Assembly: GCA_965659845.1 (NCBI GenBank)
Contig: CBFHXS010000022.1
Location: forward strand, 1-28,343
Direction: 5' to 3'
DNA length: 28,343 nucleotides
From: Brumimicrobium sp965659845
Lineage (GTDB): Bacteria; Bacteroidota; Bacteroidia; Flavobacteriales_D; Crocinitomicaceae
In this document: piece by piece, positions 16,706 through 24,475 of the stretch
How positions within the stretch are numbered: the stretch's first letter is position 1
Layout of the letters: the number at the start of each line of letters is the position of its first letter
The notes under the pieces: model-generated
What the model saw: the letters and a program-made list of their open reading frames with translations, nothing else
Databases searched by the model: none
What the model was told of the DNA's origin: nothing
Translations under genes and position numbers: made by a program

Positions 16706-16735
16706 CAAATTTATTCAAATATCGCATATCAGCAA
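16706..16735 (-). promoter_or_regulatory. Promoter of tRNA-Leu (TTG-N19-TAAATTTG)
   Basis: On the minus strand TTG (16733-16735) is followed after exactly 19 nt by TAAATTTG (16706-16713), a full match to the Bacteroidota consensus. The -7 element ends 15 nt before the first base of the tRNA. The same block is duplicated, with a one-base loss in the -7 element, at 17110-17138. Confidence 0.85.
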
Positions 16736-16753
16736 TAGTAATCGGAATTATTT

Positions 16754-17014
16754 TTAAATGCTGTTTAGATCGGATTTGATGAGTTCTTCTATTTTATCTC
16801 TTGATTTGTGCGATTTGAGTTTTGATTCTAATTGCATTGTAGTGCTTCTATCTTTCATTTTAGCTTGAAAAACAATGCTCCAAGGCCGATTTGATTTAGT
16901 AGATCTGACATATCCACTGTTGTGGCGTTTGATTCGGTTTTCTATATTATTTGTCTGGCCAATGTAATAGCGGTCAAACTCTTTACTGTATAGTATGTAC
17001 ACAGAAAAGCTCAT
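16754..17014 (-). CDS. Small GIY-YIG nuclease domain protein
   Basis: 86 residues made up of a single GIY-YIG domain of the small UPF0213/UvrC-N type. VYIL (residues 5-8) stands for GIY and YYIG (16-19) for YIG. Arg27 in NRIKRHN and Glu63 in LESKLKS match the catalytic Arg and metal-binding Glu of the fold, so the nuclease may be active. There is no second DNA-binding domain, unlike homing enzymes such as I-TevI. It sits between a decayed tRNA-Leu copy (17034-17093, just upstream) and the intact tRNA-Leu (just downstream), with about 125 bp of near-repeat on both sides. ATG at 17014 is 19 nt after the point where the upstream tRNA copy breaks off. No RBS of note. Target and role unknown. Confidence 0.88.
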   Translation of the reverse strand: MSFSVYILYSKEFDRYYIGQTNNIENRIKRHNSGYVRSTKSNRPWSIVFQAKMKDRSTTMQLESKLKSHKSRDKIEELIKSDLNSI

Positions 17015-17033
17015 TTGATTTAGATTAAGGTTA

Positions 17034-17093
17034 GCACTCCCGAAAGAATCCCGATTTCATCGGGACGCGTCTACAGTATTCCGATTATGGGGC
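17034..17093 (-). pseudogene. Interrupted, decayed tRNA-Leu-like copy B
   Basis: On the minus strand it keeps the D-arm/anticodon junction GTAGACGCG, an anticodon arm and the complete variable arm ATTCTTTCGGGAGTGC (16 nt identical to the intact gene), then stops abruptly inside the 5' strand of the T-arm where the GIY-YIG leader begins. The acceptor 5' strand is damaged. The anticodon arm is 17 nt, in register with the intact gene, but has a different stem (TCCCG/CGGGA) and a loop ATGAAAT. It cannot be functional because the T-arm and 3' acceptor strand are missing. Confidence 0.75.
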
Positions 17094-17157
17094 ATTGTTA
17101 AGGACTATTCAATTTATTCAAATATCGCTTATGCGCAATAGTGAATAGAATTATTTT
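17094..17157 (-). repeat. Duplicated tRNA-Leu upstream region (pairs with 16691-16754)
   Basis: The segment from the thiL stop codon to the first tRNA base resembles the segment from the GIY-YIG stop codon to the intact tRNA. It includes an identical run of 18 bases (AATTTATTCAAATATCGC at 17111-17128) and the shared GAATTATTTTT at the stop codons. The promoter spacing TTG-N19 is kept, but the -7 element has lost a T and reads TAAATTGA. Confidence 0.75.
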
Positions 17158-18209
17158 TTATCGGATGTTTCCTTGTTGAAATGATTCCATCCTTGAGCTT
17201 TGAGTTCTATTGCTGAACCTTGTTTGTCGATCATGTACAATCCACTATCTTTTGGCGTAAAATGACCAATAACACTCATGTGTGGATTCCCCTTTATTTT
17301 ATCGAAGTCTTCTTGTTTGATGGAAAAAAGCAGCTCATAATCTTCTCCTCCGTTCAATGCACAAGTGGATGGATCGACATTGAAGTCTATGGCTGTTGTG
17401 GATACCTTTGTGTCAATTGGAAACTTATCATCATACACTTGGCACCCAAGTTTACTTTTATTGCATAAATGGAATAGTTCTGACGCTAATCCATCTGAAA
17501 TATCAATCATAGAGGTAGGTAGAACATCCAGCTCTTTTAAGAATTTGATGACGTCTTTTCTTGCCTCTGGCTTAAGTTGACGCTCTAGCAGGTAGTCAAA
17601 CCCATCTAGATCTGGCTGAATATCTGGATTTGCCTTGTAAACAGACTTTTCTCGTTCTAACACTTGTAGTCCCATGTATGCCGCTCCAAGATCTCCTGAA
17701 ACAACAATAAGTTCATTCTCTTTTGCTGTATGTCTGTATACGACTTCATCTTTTTTTGCAGAGCCAATTGCAGTGATTGAAATCATTAAACCTGCAAGAG
17801 AAGAAGTAGTATCTCCTCCAACTAGATCAACTTCGTAAACATCACATGCAGTTTTTATTCCAGCGTAAAGTTCTTCAATCGCTTCTTTGGGAAAACGACT
17901 TGAAACGGCTAAAGAAACAGTGATCTGCTCAGCTTTACCATTCATGGCATAGATATCGGAAAGATTTACAACTACAGATTTATACCCGAGATGTTTGAGC
18001 GGTGTATACATCATGTTAAAGTGTATACCTTCAACCAGTGAGTCTGTTGTGATTAATGTTACTTCTGTTTCGTTTTTCTCAATAACTGCGGCGTCGTCGC
18101 CAACACCATATAAGGTAGAGGTTTGATGTTTTTTAAGGTCTTTTGTAAGAAGATCGATCAATCCGAATTCTCCTATCTCTTCTAACGATGTTCTTTTTTC
18201 ATCACTCAT
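17151..18209 (-). CDS. thiL: Thiamine-monophosphate kinase
   Basis: Phosphorylates thiamine monophosphate with ATP to give thiamine pyrophosphate, the cofactor form; cytosolic. 352 residues, close to the family's usual length. PurM/AIR synthase-like fold with GVGDDAA (35-41), TTDSLVEGIHF (54-64), NLSDIYAMN (82-90, the NxSDxxAMG metal/substrate segment), GGDTT (131-135), IDISDGLASEL (235-245) and NGGEDYELLFS (about 288-298). The start overlaps the deacetylase stop by 4 nt (18206-18209), indicating translational coupling at the 3' end of a three-gene set. The stop lies in the repeated sequence shared with the GIY-YIG/tRNA locus. No thiamine riboswitch is seen, as expected for an internal operon gene. 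Confidence 0.96.
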   Translation of the reverse strand: MSDEKRTSLEEIGEFGLIDLLTKDLKKHQTSTLYGVGDDAAVIEKNETEVTLITTDSLVEGIHFNMMYTPLKHLGYKSVVVNLSDIYAMNGKAEQITVSLAVSSRFPKEAIEELYAGIKTACDVYEVDLVGGDTTSSLAGLMISITAIGSAKKDEVVYRHTAKENELIVVSGDLGAAYMGLQVLEREKSVYKANPDIQPDLDGFDYLLERQLKPEARKDVIKFLKELDVLPTSMIDISDGLASELFHLCNKSKLGCQVYDDKFPIDTKVSTTAIDFNVDPSTCALNGGEDYELLFSIKQEDFDKIKGNPHMSVIGHFTPKDSGLYMIDKQGSAIELKAQGWNHFNKETSDKK

Positions 18210-18832
18210 ATCCTCTTATTTTTTGGTAACGGTGCAAAGTTAAGTCCTTTCTCCCGAACGGTATGGATCACTTGGGGAATAATTTCAAATATTCGATCAC
18301 GTGTTTTATCATTTTCATGAAATACAGATACGTCACCTTTTCCCAAGCCTTTTTTGAAATTTGTAATAACATCCTTAACTGTAAAACTAGGGTCCCAATC
18401 GTAACTAAGATAACTCCACATCACTAGTTGATTTGATTTTAACACGTATTGAGCTTGTTTTTTAGTGATAATTCCCTTTGGGGGTCTGTATAGACCATGA
18501 GGAACAAGTGTCTCAGACTTTTGAAAATTCAATTTAAACTTATCGAAGGATAACGTTTTATTAGAAATGTGATGGTAACCATGATGACCGATAGTGTGAC
18601 CGTCTTTTAGCGCGATTTCAATGTATTCTGGATATTTTTTTATTTGAGCACCTTGCCAGAAAAAACTGGCTTTGATATTCTCCTCCCTCAGCAAATGCAG
18701 TAGTTTAGGAGTTATTTCTGGATGAGGTCCGTCATCAAATGTCAGAAAGAAATCTTGGCTCGGTCCATACCAAATGCGGCGAGGATAAAACCTCGCCACA
18801 AATTTTGGTATTCGTAATATTTTATTGGCCAT
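18206..18832 (-). CDS. Polysaccharide deacetylase (NodB homology, CE4)
   Basis: 208 residues, a single NodB domain. TFDDGP (31-36) supplies the catalytic Asp and metal Asp. IGHHGYHH (81-88) gives the two metal-binding His (84 and 88, with Gly85 where Ser/Thr is usual). YRPPKG (115-120) is motif 3, and VFHENDK (170-176) supplies the late His. These are the residues needed to remove N-acetyl groups from GlcNAc-containing polymers. No signal peptide or membrane segment is evident, which is unusual for a peptidoglycan deacetylase and may point to a lipid-linked or cytosolic substrate. It overlaps thiL by 4 nt and the DUF2723 gene by 11 nt, so the three are probably one transcript. Confidence 0.9.
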   Translation of the reverse strand: MANKILRIPKFVARFYPRRIWYGPSQDFFLTFDDGPHPEITPKLLHLLREENIKASFFWQGAQIKKYPEYIEIALKDGHTIGHHGYHHISNKTLSFDKFKLNFQKSETLVPHGLYRPPKGIITKKQAQYVLKSNQLVMWSYLSYDWDPSFTVKDVITNFKKGLGKGDVSVFHENDKTRDRIFEIIPQVIHTVREKGLNFAPLPKNKRI

Positions 18833-21800
18833 TAAGCGGCGTTGCAGCTGAATCTTCAGCTAAACCATTTTCTTGTAATAAGGCTGCATACAGGCTGATG
18901 AATTCATCAGCCTCTTTATTCATTTTTCTTGTAACCGTTCTTCGACCTCTGCTATCATTTATTTCTCTTGATCTCAGTTCTTTTGCAATTGACGGCACAA
19001 CTTGGTTAGTGAGCCTACTCTCAAGACCATTAACATAATCTCCAATTGGATCTTCTGGGTTGTTTAAATAAACAGTTCTGTATGTTCTCAAGAAGTTCAT
19101 GCTAAACGCAATAAAGTGATCTTGATTGTCATAAGCGATCATTGGATCACTACTGCCAAAATAATTCATCATTGTTTCCAGCTGATCTAGATATTTTTTA
19201 GCGAGATCATTCGCAAGCTCAGTTTTATCTACATCATATAGCACTTGAATGTACTCTGGCATAACACCGTCTGTATAGATTTGCTGACCATTTGGAAGTC
19301 TTCTACCTATTGCCCTTGGTTCTCCGAAATCAAAAACTTTGTCTAAAGGCAGTTTCTCAAGAGAATGGGAGATAACTTCAGCTACTTTGTCAGCATTCTC
19401 CTGCATTTTCTTTTTCAATGCAGAAGTACTTCCCGTTGTATCTCTGTCTAATTGAGATTTTGCAGTTCTGTAGGCAGAAGCATAACCGGAAGCAAGATCA
19501 ATAAAGCTGTTTCTATATTGATCCGTATGACGTCGGACATAATAATCTACTAAAACACCTTCAGCTGATAGGTTTGCATAATCGTACTTTGTCATGATAT
19601 TCTCAAACATTCTTTCACGACCATCTTGTTCAGAAATTCCCTTAATTAAAGGAGAAAGCCCATGAATTTGACCATAATTCTGAACCAGACCTTCAGCATA
19701 AAGTGCCTTTGCAACATCTGACCCTCCAGGACTAGAGAAGTAAATACCTCTGTTCCATTCGAAATTGGCCAAAATGTCGAGCATCATTACTTCCTCTCTA
19801 CTAAGCCCATTGATATCGCTTCTGAATAAACCTCCTTTTCTGAAGTTGAAGCGAACCACATCTCTACAATCTTTTACTTGATCCTCATTAATTATTCCTG
19901 CTTTCAAAGCATTTTGAGCATTCACTGGTAAAACAAAACCTGAAGATGGGAAATATCTCAATTTACGACCTCGGTTAGAGATCATGTTATTGTCATCTCT
20001 CACATATTCCATCGCATAGTCGATGGGAAGGAAGTCCCAAGCGTCAGTCCATGTGTTAGCAGCTGATTGTATTTGATTGATTACATTCTCATTAGTTGAG
20101 ATTACACCTTTGCTTGCATCGCTAAAAATACGGCGAATAAAAAGGTCGATTTTATTGTAATCGTCAAAACCAGGACTAGTCAAAGGTTGTTGAAGCTCTT
20201 CTTGGATTCTATCCAGAAGTTCTTGCGCTTCAGTTGAATTTCCTTTCATTTGCTGAATAGCCCCTGCCAATCCTCTTCTGATTCTCATCAAAGAATTTGA
20301 GAAAATTTCTGGATTACCTTCGATCTTTTTGCGGATTATTTCTTCGAATACTTCAGGAGAAATTTGTCCACTGGATTTTAAAGCTTCAACATCTGTAAAC
20401 AGAACATAGTCAGTATTACCTGCTCCCATTAAAATCTGATCTTCTCTAAATTTAATTGGTAAAGGATCTGATTCATAGGCACGCATCATCATTTGCTCAG
20501 TATACCAATCCGTCTGCATTAGTGACAAGTTAGCAACTCGAACATCTGTTCTGATTCCCTCAACTTCCTGTAAGTACCATAATGGGAATGTATCGTTATC
20601 TCCATTAGTATATAAAATTGAATTAGGAGAACATCCGATGAGATAGTTATACGCTAACGACCTTGCGGGAGTTCGATTACTTCTGTCATGATCGTCCCAA
20701 CCTTGCATTGCAAGAATAATTGGAGCGATAAGTCCTAAAACGATAGCTACACCCGCTGCACTTGTACCTGACGCTTTTACTCTTTTGAGTATGGACATTA
20801 AGGTCATGGCACCTCCACCAATCGCACCGATAATGAGCACGGATAGAGTTGCAGGCATTCCATTTCCACTTCCTGCTAGATCCGAAATTAAACATAGGAA
20901 TAGAATACCTCCATAAGAAATTCCCAGTTTTTTGTATTCATTTGATTTGAATGACCTGAAGGCTTCAAACAAACCGTAAACTCCAAGCCCTATCCAAATG
21001 GCAAAAGTGTAAAAGGAGGCCGCATAAGCATAGTCACGCTCCCTTGGTTCAAATGGTTTTTGATTCAAATAGACTACGATTGCCAAACCTGTAAACAGGA
21101 ATAGTAATAGCACTACAAAGGCATCTTTCGGAGCCTTTAAAAAATGGAAGAATAACCCAATTAATCCAAGGATCAATGGAATGAAGTAAAACTTATTATT
21201 GCTTGGGTTTTTCTTCGTAAAATATGGAGCGTCCTTACCTGTAGCACCTATTCGGGGTTCATCAACAGATGAGAAACCAGACAACCAATTCCCACGAAGT
21301 TCACTACCGTGTCCTTGAATATCATTTTGACGTCCTGCAAAATTCCACATGAAGTACCTCCAATACATCCAATCTACTTGGTAATTCATGAAAAACGTTA
21401 AGTTCTCTCCAAAAGTAGGTATTGGCCTACCATCCTCACCGATCTCGTTTCTGCGCACTTTTCGATCTGGGTTATATCCAGACCAACTTCGATATCCGCT
21501 GGCTCTATTGGCGTCATTTCTAAAGTACATCCGCGGAAAGAACGTATTTTGAGCATAAACAGGAATTTGTTTTTCTCGCGAATTTTTATTTGTTATAAAG
21601 TATTTGTGCACCAATTCGTATGATTGCCCACTATTCTCTACATAGTTCATGGCTACTACCTTATCTCGGAATGCAGCTACCTCAGAGCCGCTAGAAGAAG
21701 TAACAACCCACCTTTTATCATATACTCGAGATCTATCTTTGAACTCAGTTTGACTTGCAGGTTTAGAATTAAAATATTCTCCATATAGAATAGGCCAAGA

Positions 21801-22844
21801 ACCATATTGCTCTCTTTTCAGATAAGCATGAAGGGTAACGAGATTTTCTGGGTTGTTTTCATCCAAAGGAGTATTTGCATTTGAGCGAATAACAATAGTG
21901 GCAAAAGATCCATAACCAATGAAAAGCATTATAAGCCCCAAAATTGCGGTGTTAGCAACTTTTTTCTTTTTGTTTCTTGTGTATACGAGACCACCAACAA
22001 GAAGTCCAATGAGCAAAATAAAGAATAATGCAGCGCCTGAACCAAATGGCAATCCGAAGCTATTAACTAAAGTGATTTCGATGCTTGAAGCGATCGCGAT
22101 TGTACCGGGTATAACCCCATTTTGAATGAATGCAAGAACAAAAACACCAATGATTCCTGTTACGATAAATAGCGTTGGAGAAACTTTCTCTTTCATTTGG
22201 AAGAGTACAACATAAGCTATACAAGGAAGCACGAGAAGTCCCAGGAGGTGAACACCAATTGCTAGTCCAAACAGGAACATGATCAGAACCATCCAACGCA
22301 AAGGTCTAACTTCAGGATTTAGTTCTCCACGTTTGATCATGGTCATTTCTTCATCCCATTTTAAAACAGCCCAGAATATAACTGCTGTAAATAAAGAAGA
22401 CATGGCATAGACTTCACCTTCAACTGCTGAGAACCAAAAAGACTCTGTAAAAGTATAAGCCATGGCTCCAACAAATCCTGCACCTAGTATCGCTGTTTTC
22501 TGACCACTTGTCATTACTTCTCCACCTTTTTGAGCGATCTTTTTACCAAAAAGGGTAATTGTCCAGAAAAGGAAGAGTATGGAAAATGAACTGCTTAACG
22601 CAGACATTCTATTGATCCAAAGTGCTACATCAGCTTCTGATCCAGCAAAAAGTGAGAATAATCTACCTATTAACATGAAAAATGGAGCACCCGGTGGGTG
22701 ACCAACTTCAAGTTTATATGCCGCAGTTATATATTCTCCACAGTCCCATAGAGATGCTGTGTCTTCAACTGTAATGAAATAAACGATGGTCGCAACTAAA
22801 AACGCTAACCAACCAAGGTAAATGTTAAGCTTTTTATAACTCAT
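18822..22844 (-). CDS. DUF2723 multi-pass membrane protein (GT117-type protein O-glycosyltransferase candidate)
   Basis: 1340 residues. Many hydrophobic helices occupy 1-320, a soluble loop 321-550, more helices 551-715, and a long soluble C-terminal part 716-1340. The first loop has WDCGEY (33-38) followed by GHPPGAP (48-54), placed like the acidic catalytic motif of GT-C glycosyltransferases. Later conserved-looking segments are EPRERDYAY (599-607) and NGDNDTFPLWYL (747-758). The family (DUF2723) is widespread in Bacteroidota and related to eukaryotic TMEM260, an O-mannosyltransferase (family knowledge). Here it would transfer a lipid-linked sugar to exported proteins, but donor and acceptor are inference. 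First gene of the set with the deacetylase and thiL. No TAnnTTTG promoter found upstream. Confidence 0.85.
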   Translation of the reverse strand: MSYKKLNIYLGWLAFLVATIVYFITVEDTASLWDCGEYITAAYKLEVGHPPGAPFFMLIGRLFSLFAGSEADVALWINRMSALSSSFSILFLFWTITLFGKKIAQKGGEVMTSGQKTAILGAGFVGAMAYTFTESFWFSAVEGEVYAMSSLFTAVIFWAVLKWDEEMTMIKRGELNPEVRPLRWMVLIMFLFGLAIGVHLLGLLVLPCIAYVVLFQMKEKVSPTLFIVTGIIGVFVLAFIQNGVIPGTIAIASSIEITLVNSFGLPFGSGAALFFILLIGLLVGGLVYTRNKKKKVANTAILGLIMLFIGYGSFATIVIRSNANTPLDENNPENLVTLHAYLKREQYGSWPILYGEYFNSKPASQTEFKDRSRVYDKRWVVTSSSGSEVAAFRDKVVAMNYVENSGQSYELVHKYFITNKNSREKQIPVYAQNTFFPRMYFRNDANRASGYRSWSGYNPDRKVRRNEIGEDGRPIPTFGENLTFFMNYQVDWMYWRYFMWNFAGRQNDIQGHGSELRGNWLSGFSSVDEPRIGATGKDAPYFTKKNPSNNKFYFIPLILGLIGLFFHFLKAPKDAFVVLLLFLFTGLAIVVYLNQKPFEPRERDYAYAASFYTFAIWIGLGVYGLFEAFRSFKSNEYKKLGISYGGILFLCLISDLAGSGNGMPATLSVLIIGAIGGGAMTLMSILKRVKASGTSAAGVAIVLGLIAPIILAMQGWDDHDRSNRTPARSLAYNYLIGCSPNSILYTNGDNDTFPLWYLQEVEGIRTDVRVANLSLMQTDWYTEQMMMRAYESDPLPIKFREDQILMGAGNTDYVLFTDVEALKSSGQISPEVFEEIIRKKIEGNPEIFSNSLMRIRRGLAGAIQQMKGNSTEAQELLDRIQEELQQPLTSPGFDDYNKIDLFIRRIFSDASKGVISTNENVINQIQSAANTWTDAWDFLPIDYAMEYVRDDNNMISNRGRKLRYFPSSGFVLPVNAQNALKAGIINEDQVKDCRDVVRFNFRKGGLFRSDINGLSREEVMMLDILANFEWNRGIYFSSPGGSDVAKALYAEGLVQNYGQIHGLSPLIKGISEQDGRERMFENIMTKYDYANLSAEGVLVDYYVRRHTDQYRNSFIDLASGYASAYRTAKSQLDRDTTGSTSALKKKMQENADKVAEVISHSLEKLPLDKVFDFGEPRAIGRRLPNGQQIYTDGVMPEYIQVLYDVDKTELANDLAKKYLDQLETMMNYFGSSDPMIAYDNQDHFIAFSMNFLRTYRTVYLNNPEDPIGDYVNGLESRLTNQVVPSIAKELRSREINDSRGRRTVTRKMNKEADEFISLYAALLQENGLAEDSAATPLNGQ

Positions 22845-22979
22845 AGTGAAAATTTGAATCGCACGAAGTTAAGAATAATCGAGCAGTGAACGAAAATAAG
22901 GTTTTAAAATTTCTTAAAATTCTAATAGTTTGAAAATCAATTAAATTATAGAAAGTGAAAAGTTTTTTTCCCAACCTGT

Positions 22980-23009
22980 TTGCAGACATAGAAAATAGTT
23001 ATAAATTTG
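22980..23009 (+). promoter_or_regulatory. Promoter of tRNA-Gln (TTG-N19-TAAATTTG)
   Basis: TTG at 22980-22982 and TAAATTTG at 23002-23009 with exactly 19 nt between, the Bacteroidota consensus. The -7 element ends 46 nt before the tRNA, so a 5' leader of about 40 nt must be processed off. Confidence 0.8.
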
Positions 23010-23055
23010 CACCCGCAGAACGCACCAATTTAGGTTTTGGAGAACGTTGTGAAAC

Positions 23056-23128
23056 TGTCCCATGGTGTAACTGGCAACACGTCGGTTTTTGGTACCGAAG
23101 AGTCTAGGTTCGAGCCCTAGTGGGACAA
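23056..23128 (+). tRNA. tRNA-Gln (anticodon TTG)
   Basis: 73 nt. The acceptor TGTCCCA pairs with TGGGACA and the discriminator is A. The anticodon arm TCGGT-TTTTGGT-ACCGA gives anticodon TTG, reading CAA/CAG. The T-arm CTAGG-TTCGAGC-CCTAG is perfect. CCA is not encoded. Followed directly by a terminator at 23136. Confidence 0.96.
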
Positions 23129-23135
23129 CAAATAA

Positions 23136-23163
23136 ATGCTTCAGCTTTGCTGGGGCATTTTTT
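23136..23163 (+). terminator. Terminator of tRNA-Gln
   Basis: ATGCTTCAGC-TTT-GCTGGGGCAT: a 10-bp stem with two T-G pairs, followed by a T-run. It begins 8 nt after the tRNA. Confidence 0.85.
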
Positions 23164-23202
23164 GTTTGAACCCACAGGTCGAGAAGTTTATGCCGAGCGA
23201 CT

Positions 23203-23236
23203 TCAGGAGTCGAGGTAAGCACTAGTGGGACAACAA
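23203..23236 (+). repeat. Decayed copy of the tRNA-Gln 3' end
   Basis: CTAGTGGGACAACAA at 23222-23236 repeats the last T-stem bases, acceptor 3' strand and downstream bases of tRNA-Gln (23117-23131) exactly, 15 of 15. The preceding AGTCGAGGT resembles the tRNA's AGTCTAGGT, so the copy covers at least the T-arm. A small hairpin (CGACT/AGTCG) overlaps its left side. Confidence 0.7.
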
Positions 23237-23249
23237 GCCAGAATTAATG

Positions 23250-23283
23250 AAAAAGGTGAGCATTAAGTTGTTCACCTTTTTTG
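23250..23283 (+). terminator. Second terminator behind the tRNA-Gln 3' repeat
   Basis: AAAAAGGTGA pairs with TCACCTTTTT around a 12-nt loop, and the right arm is the T-run. It follows the tRNA-Gln 3' repeat by 13 nt, as the first terminator follows the real tRNA. Confidence 0.75.
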
Positions 23284-23534
23284 TTCTTATTGAGCTCTAG
23301 TTAGTTCAAACCCAATTTCGGTGTTATTAAATGTTTTTTAGATCCCATTTTAATTTTTTTATTTCAAGATAGACATCATGTTATGCAGAATGGAATTCGT
23401 GCTGTTTTTTGCTGAATGCTGTCAGGTCAATATAATTCCTTGTTATATAATTTGCTGAAATGCGACCAAAAGTCTTCCATGTTTTATTTTCGCTAATCGC
23501 TGCTTAACTCTTGCCTTTTTATTATTTTAGGCAG
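23284..23534. other. Intergenic stretch upstream of the STAS-like gene
   Basis: AT-rich, without a supported gene. ATAATTTG near 23445 is one base off the TAnnTTTG consensus and might be the promoter of the following operon, but there is no well-placed TTG. Confidence 0.4.
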
Positions 23535-23939
23535 GTGAGCACTATTGAGACAGATCGAATTAATGTTACATTGAGAAGTGATGGGATTGTTCATGTTCAT
23601 ATCAAGGATAGGGTTACCATTGATCTCGATTGTCAGAGCGAAATGAAACGTGTTTACTGGGAGGCTACAGCTGTTTTAAGACCGTTTATTTTTACTTCTG
23701 GTGAGTTTTTATCACTCACAAGGGAAGCTCAAAAGAATGCTAAAAATATGGAGAATGATGTTCCTGTTGCAGCCTCAGCGCTTGTGGTTCATAACGTTGC
23801 GCAAAAATTGATGGCAGATTTCTATTATAAATTTGATCGCCCAAAGCATCCACTCAAAGTGTTTAAGGACTTTAATAAAGGGATAGAATGGCTCAAGAAC
23901 TCATCCTCATTTAAAGAATTGGAAAAATCAAATCAATGA
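23535..23939 (+). CDS. Small STAS/SpoIIAA-like protein (DUF7793-like)
   Basis: 134 residues from a GTG start at 23535 (VSTIETDRINVTL). An upstream in-frame TTG at 23511 would add eight residues (LPFYYFRQ) that look like untranslated sequence, so GTG, 5 nt after AGG, is preferred. The pattern is an N-terminal beta-strand pair, a central helix region with a conserved-looking LTREAQ, a hydrophobic segment ASALVVHNVAQKLMADFYY, and a C-terminal F-x-D-x-x-K-G-I-E-W-L. This fits the small STAS-like family common in Bacteroidota, whose members usually end with a similar EALKWL helix (recalled). Function unknown. The stop overlaps the next ATG by 4 nt. Confidence 0.65.
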   Translation: MSTIETDRINVTLRSDGIVHVHIKDRVTIDLDCQSEMKRVYWEATAVLRPFIFTSGEFLSLTREAQKNAKNMENDVPVAASALVVHNVAQKLMADFYYKFDRPKHPLKVFKDFNKGIEWLKNSSSFKELEKSNQ

Positions 23940-24475
23940 AGTATGTCGCTCTTTTGAGAGGAATTAATGTAGGAGGTAATAAAAAAGTACCAATGGACGA
24001 CCTTAAAGAGTACTTTCTTAATATTGGTTTTCTTCATGTAACAACTCTTTTAAATACAGGGAATGTTTTATTCGAATCTGACAAGAAGCTCGATGAGATC
24101 AATAGTCTTATCTCTGAACTATTGGATAAACACTTTGATTTTCATATTCCCTATGAGATTATTACTGAGAATCAATTGATTGAATTTATAGGAAATAAAG
24201 CGGTTGTTAAAGTTATACGTGAAGTAGAAAAGGGTCAAAAAATAATATTCACATTTGCAACGAATTTATGCAGTTCAGAGATTAGTCAACTAAAAAAGTC
24301 TGAGGAATTTGAACTTGTTTATCATAATACTTCCATATTATGTTTACATTTTTCGGTAGATAAAATTGGAACACCGTCAATAATGAAGTCACTCGATTCT
24401 GCTTTAAAAAAGCGAGGGACTTCAAGAAATTTAAATACGGTATTAAAGATCAGAAAAAAATTAGAAGCATTATGA
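23936..24475 (+). CDS. DUF1697 family protein
   Basis: 179 residues. The N-terminus MKYVALLRGINVGGNKKVPMDD and the segment TTLLNTGNVLFES are diagnostic of DUF1697, a cytosolic family of unknown activity found in many bacteria. The end RGTSRNLNTVLKI also matches the family's conserved R-N-x-x-T segment. It overlaps both neighbours by 4 nt (ATGA), so the three genes are very probably one translationally coupled operon. Confidence 0.92.
   Translation: MKYVALLRGINVGGNKKVPMDDLKEYFLNIGFLHVTTLLNTGNVLFESDKKLDEINSLISELLDKHFDFHIPYEIITENQLIEFIGNKAVVKVIREVEKGQKIIFTFATNLCSSEISQLKKSEEFELVYHNTSILCLHFSVDKIGTPSIMKSLDSALKKRGTSRNLNTVLKIRKKLEAL

Noticed and set aside
18739..19038. Plus-strand ORF of 99 codons across the deacetylase/DUF2723 junction
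   Set aside because: Antisense to two well-supported genes that overlap by 11 nt; no family resemblance.
22941..23222. Minus-strand ORF of 93 codons
   Set aside because: It runs antisense through the whole tRNA-Gln gene and its terminator, so the frame is an accident of tRNA sequence.
23511..23534. TTG at 23511 as the start of the STAS-like gene
   Set aside because: It would add LPFYYFRQ before the natural-looking VSTIETDRI start. The GTG at 23535 has an AGG at RBS distance and fits the family length better, though this is not proven.
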